A stretch of 64,000 nucleotides of DNA from Chrysochromulina tobinii (taxonomy: Eukaryota > Haptophyta > Prymnesiales > Chrysochromulinaceae), in NCBI GenBank assembly GCA_001275005.1, contig JWZX01003269.1, positions 1-64,000 on the forward strand, in the 5' to 3' direction. A program made the position numbers and the translations under genes. The notes beneath the pieces were generated by a model that made no database searches, was not told where the DNA came from, and was given only the letters and a program-made list of their open reading frames with translations. Below, one piece after another: positions 1 through 9,147 of this stretch (position 1 is its first letter; each line of letters begins with the position of its first letter).

Positions 1-40
1 TTTCCCCGGGCCCCCCCCCCCCCCCTCCCCCCCCGTCGCA

Positions 41-697
41 ATGTCGCGGAGACTCACTGTATTGAGCGGTGCTACACTTGGCGCTGCACTGAGGATGAAG
101 CTCTTCATGGTCGGGCTGACGGCGTCGGCGGCGCTGCTGCCCGCCCAACCAAGTGTGCTCCGTTCTGCCAAAAATGGCCAGACGTGGACGATAAAGTCGA
201 CTGACTATCCCAAAATGCTCGCGCCGGCTATTGCGGTGCCGTGGATCGGCGGAACTGTCGCCGCTGGAGCATTGCCTGCAGTCTTCGTGGTCAAGAACCT
301 CAACCCGTGGTACAAGAATCTTGCCAAGCCAACGTGGAGTCCCCCAGATAAGCTGTTTGCGCCTGTGTGGAGCACGCTCTACGCGTTGATCGGCCTCTCG
401 TGCGCACTGGTACTTGGTAGCAACCCACGTGCGCTTCCGAAGCCTTTCCTCGCCTACGTCATCAACGCAACTTTGAACCTTGGCTGGGCTCCCGTCTTCT
501 TCGGCCTGCACCGCATACGCGCCGGCTTTTTTGTCTCATGCGGCCTCCTCGGGACTGCATGCTGGACGGCCCTCGAGTTCCGGAAGGCCGCGAATGCTGC
601 GCTGCCCGCCCTCTTGCTGTTGCCCTACATTGCGTGGCTCACATTCGCCACCGTCTTGAATGCCAAGTTGTGGCAGCTCAATGGGGCGAGCAAGTGA
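41..697 (+). CDS. TspO/MBR family translocator protein
   Basis: A 218-residue membrane protein of the TspO/MBR (peripheral benzodiazepine receptor) family, which binds tetrapyrroles and sterols. The family signature is visible: NPWYKNLAKPTWSPP (about residues 88-102), then FAPVWSTLYALIG, NLGWAPVFFG in the middle, and LPYIAWLTFATVLN near the C-terminus, in the usual five-helix spacing. The core family is about 160 residues; the extra 75 N-terminal residues include a hydrophobic stretch near residues 20-36 followed by small and basic residues, which I infer to be an organelle-targeting extension. The ATG follows a C-homopolymer (roughly 11-34) that may be an assembly weak spot. The last six codons and stop are repeated directly downstream. 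Confidence 0.93.
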   Translation: MSRRLTVLSGATLGAALRMKLFMVGLTASAALLPAQPSVLRSAKNGQTWTIKSTDYPKMLAPAIAVPWIGGTVAAGALPAVFVVKNLNPWYKNLAKPTWSPPDKLFAPVWSTLYALIGLSCALVLGSNPRALPKPFLAYVINATLNLGWAPVFFGLHRIRAGFFVSCGLLGTACWTALEFRKAANAALPALLLLPYIAWLTFATVLNAKLWQLNGASK

Positions 698-720
698 GGT
701 ATATGGGGCGAGCAAGTGAG
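681..720. repeat. 18-bp direct repeat over the TspO stop codon
   Basis: The 18 bases at 681-698, holding the last codons and TGA of the TspO gene, recur exactly at 703-720 with four bases between (22-bp period). It looks like a small slippage duplication at the 3' end of the gene. Confidence 0.9.
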
Positions 721-1147
721 TTATACATGAGATGGGCTCGGCTCGCAAAATCGAACGGACCGCGAGCCACGGCTCGTAGTGTTTTCATATTCTCTTCCAC
801 AACCAAAGGGGGCGCATTATTGCGTCGTGCCCGACGTACGCGGTCTGACTTCATCGTGTTTTCTCTCCGTCCTGGTCCTCGTGCCGCGTGTATTTCGTTT
901 CGCACGCGATGATTTCCGCATGGTCATCCAACGACTGGACGCGCACGAACAGAACACGCGCGCGTTCGACGTGTGCAGACCACGCGGAATGCGTCTAGGA
1001 TGTGTCGCGTTGCGGTTTCACACCTGAACCTTTACCGTTGCGTTCCGAAGAAGGAAAAATCTAAAGAAAAACGAGGATTCGAGACACCAGCGCACCGCAT
1101 CACCGACATGCGACACGGCCTCGACACCTCGACAGCCAGTCATCATC
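698..1147. other. Convergent intergenic region
   Basis: Spacer between the 3' ends of the TspO gene (+) and the PGP phosphatase gene (-). Apart from the small repeat at its left edge I see no convincing coding frame; it probably carries both 3' UTRs. Confidence 0.5.
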
Positions 1148-1813
1148 CTAGTCGCCACGTCCTCGAATGACTGGCGCTTTGATGCGGACGAATTCAGACG
1201 CGATTGGCAGCAGCCGATGTGGCGGTGGCCGTACGCGCAGCCAACGGTAGAGCGCCACGAGCCACACCTCAAACATGTGCATTACACGTGCGACCGGGTT
1301 GTCGCCCGCGCTGGTCAGTTGGGCCGTCCGCACGCACAGCATGCCGTGCAGGTTTCCAAACGTAACATCGGTAAAGTATCGGTCGCCGACCATGACCAGG
1401 CGCGCCGGGTCGACGTTCCCAAAGTGCGCACGAACGCTCTCGAAGCCTCGCGGCTTCTTCTCTGGCCGACGCAGCACAGGTACACCGAGCGAGCGCTCGA
1501 GGCGGTTGGCGGTCGCATGGCCAGGGTCGTCAGGCGTGCCCGCAGAATTGCTCAGCACGGCGACCCTTCCTTCGAAGGCCTCGCGGCACTCGCGGAGTGC
1601 GGCCACGAGCATCGGCTCAATTGCGTCAGAGTACGGCACAGTCAGCGTGTTGTCCTTGTCAAATATGACAGCTTCGCAGCCGGCCGCCCGCAGCCGGCGA
1701 AAATCAAGCTGACGAATGTCGGCGACCTCGACGTGCGGCACGGCGAGCGACGGCTGCCGTAAGAGCACGCGCACGGTCGTGCGCACCGCGGGCCAGTTCC
1801 ACGACTGCGGCAT
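1148..1813 (-). CDS. Phosphatidylglycerophosphate phosphatase, GEP4-type HAD hydrolase
   Basis: A 221-residue HAD-superfamily phosphatase of the GEP4/PGPP class, which converts phosphatidylglycerophosphate to phosphatidylglycerol, the precursor of cardiolipin in mitochondria and a thylakoid lipid in plastids. The catalytic motif I is FDKDNTLT (about residues 51-58, nucleophile Asp52), motif II is LSNSAG, a lysine region EKKPRG follows, and motif IV is GDRYFTD. The lead-in PSLAVPHVEVADIRQLDF matches the conserved N-terminal part of the family. I chose the ATG at 1813, four codons inside the longest frame, which opens with TTG. Length is typical. No obvious cleavable presequence is seen, so the compartment is an inference from family knowledge. 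Confidence 0.9.
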   Translation of the reverse strand: MPQSWNWPAVRTTVRVLLRQPSLAVPHVEVADIRQLDFRRLRAAGCEAVIFDKDNTLTVPYSDAIEPMLVAALRECREAFEGRVAVLSNSAGTPDDPGHATANRLERSLGVPVLRRPEKKPRGFESVRAHFGNVDPARLVMVGDRYFTDVTFGNLHGMLCVRTAQLTSAGDNPVARVMHMFEVWLVALYRWLRVRPPPHRLLPIASEFVRIKAPVIRGRGD

Positions 1814-2548
1814 ATGTGCTCGCAAATTCTGCTTGTGTGAACGTTAACACGACAGACGCGACACGAAACCAAGAAATTCTATCTCTCGCGCGTTCTCCGA
1901 AGCTCCTGCCATTGTTTGGGGTGAACATCTGTGAATTCCCACGTCGACGTACGCCGTAGCCGGCGTAAATTTCTGTGAATTCACACCTCGATCTCGCGCG
2001 CTCACGACTAAAAGTTATCGCGATGTCCCGATGAGAGCTGTGGTAACTCCGTTCACCAGAGTTTACTCTCACAGCACATGGGCAGCAGTAGACCTTACCA
2101 TGTGTGCGAAGCCGATGGCACAACGAGACGGCCAAACACACACCAGACCACACGCGCTCACGACTCATGCGTCATGCCTTCGTTGACTGTAACAGCATCA
2201 TACGCGGCGCCTTGGGAATAGGGAAATTCCCCACGCATGCCACATAAGTGAGGACCCCTTGCCAGGGCGAAAGAGCCGTGACCAGCTCGGTAAAATGGGA
2301 CCATATTAGATGCGAGCCGGAGGCGGGGGAGAGTGGGGGGAGAGCGGGGGAGATCGGGGGAAGAGCGGGATAGATCCATATTAGGATAGATCCATGGAGT
2401 GCTTGCAGAGCCTTGTCTCCGGCCGAAACCCCTCGCCAAAACGGGCTTGGTCCAGAGACCATCATAGGCGACGCAGACGAGGGCGGCGAAGGGTTCGCGG
2501 GAACGGAAGGGGGTCCACAGAGAATCATGCTGATGCCTTGTCGATGCC
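1814..2548. other. Intergenic region with purine-rich run
   Basis: Upstream of the phosphatase and downstream of the PH-domain gene. It holds a G/A-rich run (about 2320-2370, repeats of gggggaga type) and two copies of tctgtgaattc about 45 bases apart (1928-1980). No convincing gene. Confidence 0.4.
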
Positions 2549-3586
2549 TCATGGGTCTTTCGAGCCCCCAACGCGGCGCTTCAGACTCAGTGTCAGCTGG
2601 TCGGTCTGCGCCGACAACGCGTGCATCTCTTCCATCAGCCTGAGCACGTCGTCCTTCTCGCGCACGCCCAGCGAGGCGACGGCGCCCTGCGCCTGCAAAG
2701 CCGCCACACGCCGCGCGGCCGCCTCGGCTCGCTCCTGGTCGGCCGCGAGCTGCCGCTGTGCATCCCGAAGCTCCATCTCGCCGTCTTTTTTGAGGGTGAG
2801 CTCCTTGGTGAGCATCTCATCCGACTTGCGCTTCGCAGCCTCCGCCTTCTGCCGATCGACCACAGCCTTCTGCATCTCAGCATCCATCATGAAGATGCGC
2901 CGCTCCGAGCCCTCCTTCAGACGTTTCGCCTCCTCGACGCGCGTGCGGAACACCATGGTCACGAGGGATCGGAACGAGAGCGTCAGTTTGCGGTGCCGCC
3001 AGTGCAGCAGCGCCTTGCGCAGCTTAAAGCGTGCCATGAGCTCCTTGAGCTGCTTCTCGGCCGAGTCCTTCTCCGCCTCCAGCTGCCGATGCTCGGACTG
3101 CACTTCCTCAAGCTCCTTCTCGATCTGCGCGAGCTCTTTCTCCGGGTCCGACCGCTTGGCCCGGGCATTTTCCAGGTCTGATTCGGCGGAGTCGCGACGC
3201 GTCTCCTCGGACATGCCTGCAGCCGCATGGTCGGAGACGCACATCCGCGAGGTCCGAACGGCCTGCATCCACTCATGCATCTCTTTCTCGCTCTCGGCAG
3301 CTAGCACCACGCTCTCGCCTCCAGCATGTGACAATACGAACGTGAATGGGCGCGCCGTCTTCTCATCACGAAGCCGAACGTTCGCTTCGTCGAGGAGCAC
3401 CACACCGTTGGGCTTGTCGCGAAAGCCAAGAAAGTCACGGGGCGCCTGGAAATACATGAGCACGTTATCGCGTAACACAAACCATCTGCGGTTCCACTTG
3501 GATCCCGTTTCCTGGCCGCCACCGAGCTTCCAAAGGTACCCCTGCCGAGCTTGCAGGAGAGTCTGCAGATCAACTTGTGGATCCAT
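2549..3586 (-). CDS. PH-domain and coiled-coil protein
   Basis: A 345-residue protein. Residues 14-114 form a pleckstrin-homology domain: GYLWKLGG, then KWNRRWFVLRDNVLMYF, a central strand FTFVLS and the closing amphipathic helix with the invariant tryptophan in MHEWMQAVR. The rest (about 120-335) is highly charged heptad-like sequence rich in Glu, Lys, Arg and Ala, predicted coiled coil, with a basic interruption KALLHWRHRKLTL. The PH domain suggests phosphoinositide- or protein-dependent membrane recruitment and the coiled coil suggests oligomerisation; no enzymatic domain is present. I took the ATG at 3586, since the frame upstream begins only with GTG. It resembles generic PH-coiled-coil proteins of protists; no specific orthologue recognised. 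Confidence 0.85.
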   Translation of the reverse strand: MDPQVDLQTLLQARQGYLWKLGGGQETGSKWNRRWFVLRDNVLMYFQAPRDFLGFRDKPNGVVLLDEANVRLRDEKTARPFTFVLSHAGGESVVLAAESEKEMHEWMQAVRTSRMCVSDHAAAGMSEETRRDSAESDLENARAKRSDPEKELAQIEKELEEVQSEHRQLEAEKDSAEKQLKELMARFKLRKALLHWRHRKLTLSFRSLVTMVFRTRVEEAKRLKEGSERRIFMMDAEMQKAVVDRQKAEAAKRKSDEMLTKELTLKKDGEMELRDAQRQLAADQERAEAAARRVAALQAQGAVASLGVREKDDVLRLMEEMHALSAQTDQLTLSLKRRVGGSKDP

Positions 3587-4090
3587 CTTGTGACTCGCGC
3601 CGCTAAACGCCGCCACACGAGACAGGCGAGTCGGCGCACGCCGGGTGTGTGTGAATTTAAAACAGGACCACCCCCGCGCGCTTACTGTGATGTGCGCCTA
3701 GTTCAGGGTAATCGGTCGCGTGATCGTGCGCGCTCCAAAGTCAATACCCTAGTTGTCCAAGATACCCCACGCGGAACCTCCACTGTAAATACACCACTCA
3801 CACCGAGCACGGTACCGGTACCGATACCGGTCACATCCTATTGTGTCGGTGAGTCGGTTCTCGGTTCTGATAAGGTTCGTTTGTGTGATTGCTGCTGATT
3901 CCGTGTGTCGTGTCCCCCTGGGCCTGGGCGCCTGGCGTGTTTTCCCGTGACCGCGTGCCCGGACGTGTGTCCTCGGCTCCCCCCGGTGTTTTTGAACCTA
4001 TACGGTCGGTTACCGGTACCTACCGGTGTCTTTTTACCGGTAAAATAGGTATCATCACACTTCTTGCGTTCATGGTTCTCGCCTGTGGTG
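3587..4090. promoter_or_regulatory. Divergent intergenic region with ACCGGT clusters
   Basis: Shared upstream region of the PH protein (-) and the methyltransferase (+). It contains two dense clusters of the palindrome ACCGGT and its GGTACC/TACCGG variants, at about 3809-3836 and 4006-4047. A regulatory role is inference from position and density only. Confidence 0.4.
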
Positions 4091-5116
4091 ATGAGCGCTC
4101 CTATGCACTCGAGCGCGTATGCTCGAGCGCCTATTATGCACGGCGGCCACGGATTCGCCAATGACTTTGAGCATTTCGTAGCGACGAGGAAAGCCTACGA
4201 TCGCATGATTCACAAGGCCAGCCACTACTTTCACATTTATGAGACGCATTTCGCCCCGTTGCGTGCCTCCGGCAAGCCCCTTCGCATGCTTGAGCTGGGC
4301 GTGCAGAGCGGAGGATCGCTCGAGATGTGGAAGTCGTACTTTGGCGAGTCTCTCGAATTGCACGGTGTCGACATCAACCCTGCGTGCATGCGCTTGAATG
4401 ACCCAAAGCGCAAGATTACAATCCACCTAGGCGCAACCTCTGACTCCGAGTTCATGGAGGACCTCGCCCGAAAACTCGCGCCCCTGGACATTGTGGTCGA
4501 TGACGCCTCGCACCATTCGGCCGACATCATGGCTGCTCTGGTGCACCTCTTTCCAGTCATCCGACTCCAGCCGCCCTCCGGCCAACTTGGGCCGAGGCCC
4601 GCATGGGGTCCGCATGGCGGCTTGTACGTGGTGGAAGACCTCCACACGAACTATTGGATCAATGGCGAGTTCAAAGAGGGGCCAGGCAACCCCGCCACCT
4701 TCATCGAGCAGGCCAAGCGTTACGTGGACCAGATGCATGCCGATCATGCATATAATTGGACCGACCCCGCGTCAGGCAGATCGCTCAAGAGTCCGTCCAT
4801 GGGCATGCGCCTGATGGCACCCACCGATGCGCTCTCGAAGACGATTGTGGGGATGCACTTTTACCCAAGTGTGGTGGTGCTCCAAAAAGGCGTGTTCCGT
4901 TCGCGCGATTTCGAGGCGGGAGGCTTGAAATTGAGGCACGAAATGTCGCTGGAGCACCAGAGGCCGAGTGCAACTCAAGTTGCCCGTGCGCGCTGGACTG
5001 CAGCTCAAGTGAGTTACTTCGCGAGATACCACCGAAATACCACGTCAAAACCGCACGTGCGACCGCGAGCAACCCCAAAGCCAAATACACCACCCCAACG
5101 ACCGCGTGCGACCTGA
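4091..5116 (+). CDS. Class I SAM-dependent methyltransferase-like protein
   Basis: A 341-residue protein whose central 200 residues look like the CmcI/macrocin-O-methyltransferase type of Rossmann methyltransferase. Visible are MLELGVQSGGSLEMWKSYFG (SAM-binding glycine loop), HGVDINPACM (acidic end of strand 2), DIVVDDASHHSADIMAAL and GGLYVVEDLHTNYW. The N-terminal HKASHYFHIYETHFAP lead-in is also typical. Homologues in bacteria often sit in sugar or natural-product clusters; the substrate cannot be told here. The C-terminal 60 residues are basic, Pro/Thr-rich and low in complexity, so the true end may differ. The ATG at 4091 is used because the frame opens 5' with TTG; a second ATG four codons on is possible. 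Confidence 0.82.
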   Translation: MSAPMHSSAYARAPIMHGGHGFANDFEHFVATRKAYDRMIHKASHYFHIYETHFAPLRASGKPLRMLELGVQSGGSLEMWKSYFGESLELHGVDINPACMRLNDPKRKITIHLGATSDSEFMEDLARKLAPLDIVVDDASHHSADIMAALVHLFPVIRLQPPSGQLGPRPAWGPHGGLYVVEDLHTNYWINGEFKEGPGNPATFIEQAKRYVDQMHADHAYNWTDPASGRSLKSPSMGMRLMAPTDALSKTIVGMHFYPSVVVLQKGVFRSRDFEAGGLKLRHEMSLEHQRPSATQVARARWTAAQVSYFARYHRNTTSKPHVRPRATPKPNTPPQRPRAT

Positions 5117-5510
5117 GTCTGACCACCACAATTTTCGCCATCAAAATTACGTGTTACGCGTATCCGGTCCGCCCCGCCGTTCATGCCGCCGCAGGTTGAA
5201 GGCTGAAGGCACACCGCACCTAACGCTTTTAGTCCTCTTTCAGTCCTCTCTTGTATACGTTCTACTATAAGTTGCTCAAGCGCCGACTCGGTGGCTTTCA
5301 ATAGAGCCACGAACGCTTCGAGCGCTTCGCAAACACCGCTGCGCATCCCTTTTTGGATTTGGACCATGATTTGGACCTACACAGTCACGCTTGTGCAAAT
5401 AATTGGCTTGTGCTGGGGAGTGAACCATTGCGCATTGGGCATTGGGGTGGGGTGCCGGGATTCAGCATGGGACATGGCAAAGGATGCACAGGCCTTCGTG
5501 ATCGCCCGCA
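5117..5510. other. Intergenic region
   Basis: Between the methyltransferase and the RING protein, both on +. No recognisable gene or repeat. Confidence 0.4.
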
Positions 5511-5591
5511 ATGTTTGAATGGAAAAGTGGTCGCTTTGGAGTGACGAATGCGCGTCGTACGGTATGTTTCACAGATGCAATCAGGTGTGGC

Positions 5592-6191
5592 ATGTCGACA
5601 AGGGCTTCTGAAGAGATGTGTGCCGTATGCCTCGAACCGCTCGCTCAGGGCGCCGATAGGCTACGCGGCAGTCCACGGTGCCCTCACTTTTTTCACGCGG
5701 CCTGCGTGCAAGCGTGGCAAGACGAGAAAAAGACCTGTCCGACTTGCCGCGCTTCTCCACCTGGCACGCTTCCGCCAAGCACTTGTCTCGCTGGCGATTC
5801 CGATGCCGAGCCTCGTGGAGCTCCATCACGCACTGTGCGGATTTTTACGTGGCTCACCCTGCTGCTCACACCGTGGCCTCGCTCGCCAGGCGGAGGAGCG
5901 GACAACAGAGGAGCGGGGACTGGAGGAGCAGAGGAGTGGAACGCGGCTCGGGGTATTGGCGACTGGCGAGCCCGAATGGAGCGCATTTATGCTGCAGAGG
6001 CGGCCGCGGAGACGGCGGGCAGCAATGACGACGACGACGACGACGACGACGACGATGAGGAGCATGATGTGGACGCCGAGGACGACGATGCCGAGGACGA
6101 GGACGACGATGAGGACGATGAGGCGGCGGCCAGTGGGCCTCCGCTGCCGCCAACAGAGGCTCACATTGGGCCGGTTGTCAGCTTGAGCTGA
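5592..6191 (+). CDS. RING-H2 finger protein with acidic tail
   Basis: A short protein (199 residues from the ATG at 5592; an ATG at 5511 would add 27). Residues about 9-52 are a RING-H2 (C3H2C3) finger: CAVC, then CPHFFHAAC, then CPTC, with the Trp (QAW) commonly found at the E2 contact face. It is therefore probably an E3 ubiquitin ligase. The C-terminal half is low complexity and contains about 60 residues made almost entirely of Asp and Glu, encoded by a GAC/GAT/GAG microsatellite at about 6025-6125. No membrane segment is seen apart from a weak hydrophobic stretch IFTWLTLLLTPW after the finger. The start is uncertain because the 5511 ATG lacks homology support. Confidence 0.82.
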   Translation: MSTRASEEMCAVCLEPLAQGADRLRGSPRCPHFFHAACVQAWQDEKKTCPTCRASPPGTLPPSTCLAGDSDAEPRGAPSRTVRIFTWLTLLLTPWPRSPGGGADNRGAGTGGAEEWNAARGIGDWRARMERIYAAEAAAETAGSNDDDDDDDDDDEEHDVDAEDDDAEDEDDDEDDEAAASGPPLPPTEAHIGPVVSLS

Positions 6192-6482
6192 CGTCTTAAT
6201 AATTTCCCCCAAGTTCACAGCCAATGGTTATAATTCGACACCCAGAGACACCGGACCGGCGTACAAGCATACGGATGCGGTTACCACTAGCTCGGGGATC
6301 CGTGTGGGACCCCCTATTATCACAGCCATACTCGATCAGCCGCCGGGCCGGGCCACTTAAAGCTTAGCCCCGCCCGGTCGCTTTTAGTTCACACGGTCGC
6401 TTTTAGTTCACACAAGAGAGACGAGGCCGCGCGGGCCCTCGAAGCCGAGGGCCCCTGGATTCCTGCCTGCTTGCTTGAAGTC
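6192..6482. other. Intergenic region with short direct repeat
   Basis: Upstream of the SET gene. It contains cggtcgcttttagttcacac twice in succession (about 6375-6413), a 20-bp tandem repeat about 70 bases before the ATG. No gene. Confidence 0.5.
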
Positions 6483-8195
6483 ATGGCGAGCACCGAGTCC
6501 ACCACCCTCGCCAGCTACCTCTGCTCGCGCGGTGGCTTCGTGCACGATGATCTCGAGCTCTTCGGCCGCTCATCGGGTGAGCGTGAGCGCGGCGTCTTCA
6601 CCGTTGGGCCGATTCGGCGTGGTGAGCTGCTGCTCCGTCTTCCACGCGATGCTGTCATCTGCGCATGCGAGAACGAAGACGCCGAGTGCGGTTGGATGCC
6701 CAAAGCGGCGCGCACAGTTTCGCCGGTGCTTCGCACGGCGCTCTACTTGATGCGTGAGCTCGCGCTTGGCGACGGCTCCTCTTGGGCACCCTACCTGCGC
6801 ATGTTGCCTTGCGAGTATGACACGCTCGAGCACTGGACGACAGACGAGCTGGAGGCACTGCGAGGTACGAGTGTGCACGACGAGCTGAGTGGGCTGCGCG
6901 ATGCGAGTGGCTCGCTCGTTGGCGCCGCGGAGATTCTCTGGACGAAGGAGATTCGGCCGCTCGTCGAGGCGCATCCAGCTCTATGGCCAGACCCATCCCT
7001 GGGTGCCTTCCTGCGTGCGTGTGCGGCCGTGCGCACGCGCGGCTTCTTCGACGCGGCGGCTACCGGTGGCGCCGCAGGGCCCTACATGCTCCCAGCCATC
7101 GACATGCTCAACCACTCGCGTGCTGGCCAGGCTACTTCCCTCGTCGTCGAGCGTAGTGTCGAGCGAACGGAGGGCTCAGCCGCCAGCCGCAGCGCCCCTA
7201 GCAGCGAGAGCAGCGGCGGCATCACCCGTGGCGGCAACTCGCCGCTGGTCTTCTCGATGAGGGCAGAGCGCGACCTCGCTGCAGGCGAGGAGGTGGTGCA
7301 CACTTATGATGACTTCTCCGACAGTCAGCTGCTGCTCACGTATGGTTTCGTCTCGTCGGACGGCGAGGCGGCGTTGCCCACCACAGCGCTCCTCACCCTC
7401 GAGGCCTTGTTGCGTGCGGCCAAGGCCACCGCCGAGGCGGTGACACGCTCGCTACCCGGTCCCAGCGGAGGCAGCAGCGGCGGCGGCGGCGGCACTGGCC
7501 GGTCGCTTCCATGGGTTCCTCTCGAGGGATGGTTTGCCAAAGAGGCTGCGTGTGCGCGCTTGCTCGCTCCGTACGGTGGCCGGCTGGCTGTGAGCATCGT
7601 CGAGCCGTTGCCCGATGCGTTGCTCACGACGATGCTCCTTTTGATGATGCCCTACGAGGACTTTGCAGAGCTGCTTGGCGTTGACGCGGACGGTGTGAAC
7701 GTTGGCGAAGGCGGCGGCGGTAGGAACGAAGTCGAAAGCGGCCAGACCGGCATGGGCGCGCCTCGTGTACCACTGCTCGATAGCTCCGTACTCGAGGACG
7801 AGCCGCTGCTCGCTGCCATCGTTGTCGAGGCGACGGTGGCCGCCATCAGCACGGCAGAGGCACGCTATCAGGACGAGACCTCAGCGATGAGGGGGCTTGG
7901 CACAACGAGTGACGAGAGTGAGGCACGCGGCACGGCGCACATAAGGCGGCTGGCAGCGGCACGGGCGCTGGTCCAGGGCGAACGTGCGGCGCTGGCAGCC
8001 ACGCGGCGGGCGGCGCTGCGGTTGCTCGTAGAGGTGGGGCTGGACAACGATGGTGAGGATGAGGAAGGAGAGGAGGACGAGGGCGAGGAGGACGAGGGCG
8101 AGGAGGACGAGGGCGAGGAGGACGAGGGCGAGGAGGACGAGGGCGAGGAGGACGATGATGCACAGCCGCCACCGCCCAAGCAGCAACGCCGGTAA
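6483..8195 (+). CDS. SET-domain protein, RuBisCO LSMT/SETD class
   Basis: A 570-residue protein of the SET family branch that includes RuBisCO large-subunit methyltransferase and SETD3/SETD6. Seen: GVFTVGPIRRGELLLRLP near the N-terminus (SET strand 1), a long insert, then MLPAIDMLNHSRAG (the NH motif of the cofactor site) and EEVVHTYDDFSDSQLLLTYGF (the catalytic-tyrosine end of SET). The region after about 300 would be the substrate-binding domain; it is broken by glycine- and serine-rich inserts. The last 40 residues are an acidic tail from a perfect 15-bp tandem repeat. The ATG at 6483 is chosen over the in-frame TTG at 6471. Whether the target is a plastid enzyme, actin or another protein cannot be told; no clear transit peptide is seen. 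Confidence 0.88.
   Translation: MASTESTTLASYLCSRGGFVHDDLELFGRSSGERERGVFTVGPIRRGELLLRLPRDAVICACENEDAECGWMPKAARTVSPVLRTALYLMRELALGDGSSWAPYLRMLPCEYDTLEHWTTDELEALRGTSVHDELSGLRDASGSLVGAAEILWTKEIRPLVEAHPALWPDPSLGAFLRACAAVRTRGFFDAAATGGAAGPYMLPAIDMLNHSRAGQATSLVVERSVERTEGSAASRSAPSSESSGGITRGGNSPLVFSMRAERDLAAGEEVVHTYDDFSDSQLLLTYGFVSSDGEAALPTTALLTLEALLRAAKATAEAVTRSLPGPSGGSSGGGGGTGRSLPWVPLEGWFAKEAACARLLAPYGGRLAVSIVEPLPDALLTTMLLLMMPYEDFAELLGVDADGVNVGEGGGGRNEVESGQTGMGAPRVPLLDSSVLEDEPLLAAIVVEATVAAISTAEARYQDETSAMRGLGTTSDESEARGTAHIRRLAAARALVQGERAALAATRRAALRLLVEVGLDNDGEDEEGEEDEGEEDEGEEDEGEEDEGEEDEGEEDDDAQPPPPKQQRR
8070..8159 (+). repeat. 15-bp coding tandem repeat, acidic tail
   Basis: Five identical copies of a 15-base unit (gaggaggacgagggc) and a sixth diverging at its end, encoding repeats of EEDEG at the C-terminus of the SET protein. 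Copy number is likely to vary between strains. Confidence 0.95.
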
Positions 8196-8802
8196 GCGTA
8201 GTGACTGTCTTGTCGCGTTGGTCCTGGTCGGTGCTACTTTACGTGCTGCCGTGCTCGTGCGCGAGCACGAGCCACGACACACGTGCGTGTCGGGCTCGTG
8301 CTGGGCGAGACGGCAAGTCCCGGGCTTGTACTTCAGCTCGTGTAGCATTCAGGATTGGGGTGGACTGCGTGGCGTGGGGTATGCGGGATCGCTACGGGCT
8401 CGGACCTCGGTTGGGTCTGGGGACATGACGGGGACCTCGGACCTGGCTCTTGTGGGCACCGGCCGGGCCGGCTCGGCTTGTCCCACCGACGCAGTTCCGG
8501 GTTGCCCGCAATGCCGTGCGCTGCGTATGGCGTTAGTTGCACTGATGTATCTGTCGCGCGTTGTACCGCGACACGCCAAGTAACATCGGACGGGAACCGG
8601 CGAATAACCAACATCATCCGAACATGCAAGTTGGAAGTTGCGAACATCGTTCCGACTTCCGTCCAGTCCGGTCTCGCGCAGCTGCGAGCTGGTCAGTCTC
8701 AGTGGTCTCGCGTCATGTCTCGCGTCGAACGTCCGAAGACGAAGTCGCAATGACGGGTCGAAGTTAACTGTGTCGAAGACTTGCGTACTCAACACGATCT
8801 GG
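8196..8802. other. Intergenic region, nothing recognised
   Basis: About 600 bases between the SET gene and the tandem duplication. Short frames exist on both strands but none shows a domain or codon pattern that convinces. Confidence 0.4.
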
Positions 8803-9147
8803 TTTGATCCGATCTCGCTGATGCGTACTACATTGACCCTCTAAGCAAAACAGCCCCGCGGCGGGGGCTAACCCGATACCAGTACGATACCAGATATATC
8901 TCGACTCCTCGTACCTACGAGACAACAGACCTCGAGACTACGGCAATTGGCTTTGATGTCCTCCCCTGCAGGCCCATCGCTTTGATCCGATCTCGCTGAT
9001 GCGTACTACATTGACCCTCTAAGCAAAACAGCCCCGCGGCGGGGGCTAACCCGATACCAGTACGATACCAGATATCTCGACTCCTCGAGACAACAGACCT
9101 CGAGACTACGGCAATTGGCTTTGATGTCCTCCCCTGCAGGCCCATCG
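8803..9147. repeat. 170-bp tandem duplication
   Basis: Two adjacent copies, 8803-8979 (177 bp) and 8981-9147 (167 bp), nearly identical; the first has a few extra bases near 8897 and 8911. Each copy contains the self-complementary cagccccgcggcgggggct. The right copy runs into the 3' end of the sulfotransferase-like gene on the minus strand (its stop is at 9106), so the duplication copied the last bases of that gene with flanking DNA. Confidence 0.92.

Noticed and set aside
11-34. C-homopolymer at the window start as a regulatory element
   Set aside because: More likely a sequencing or assembly weakness; no supporting context.
2394-3593. 399-residue plus-strand open frame opposite the PH gene
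   Set aside because: Ser/Arg/Cys-rich antisense composition; PH domain lies on the other strand.
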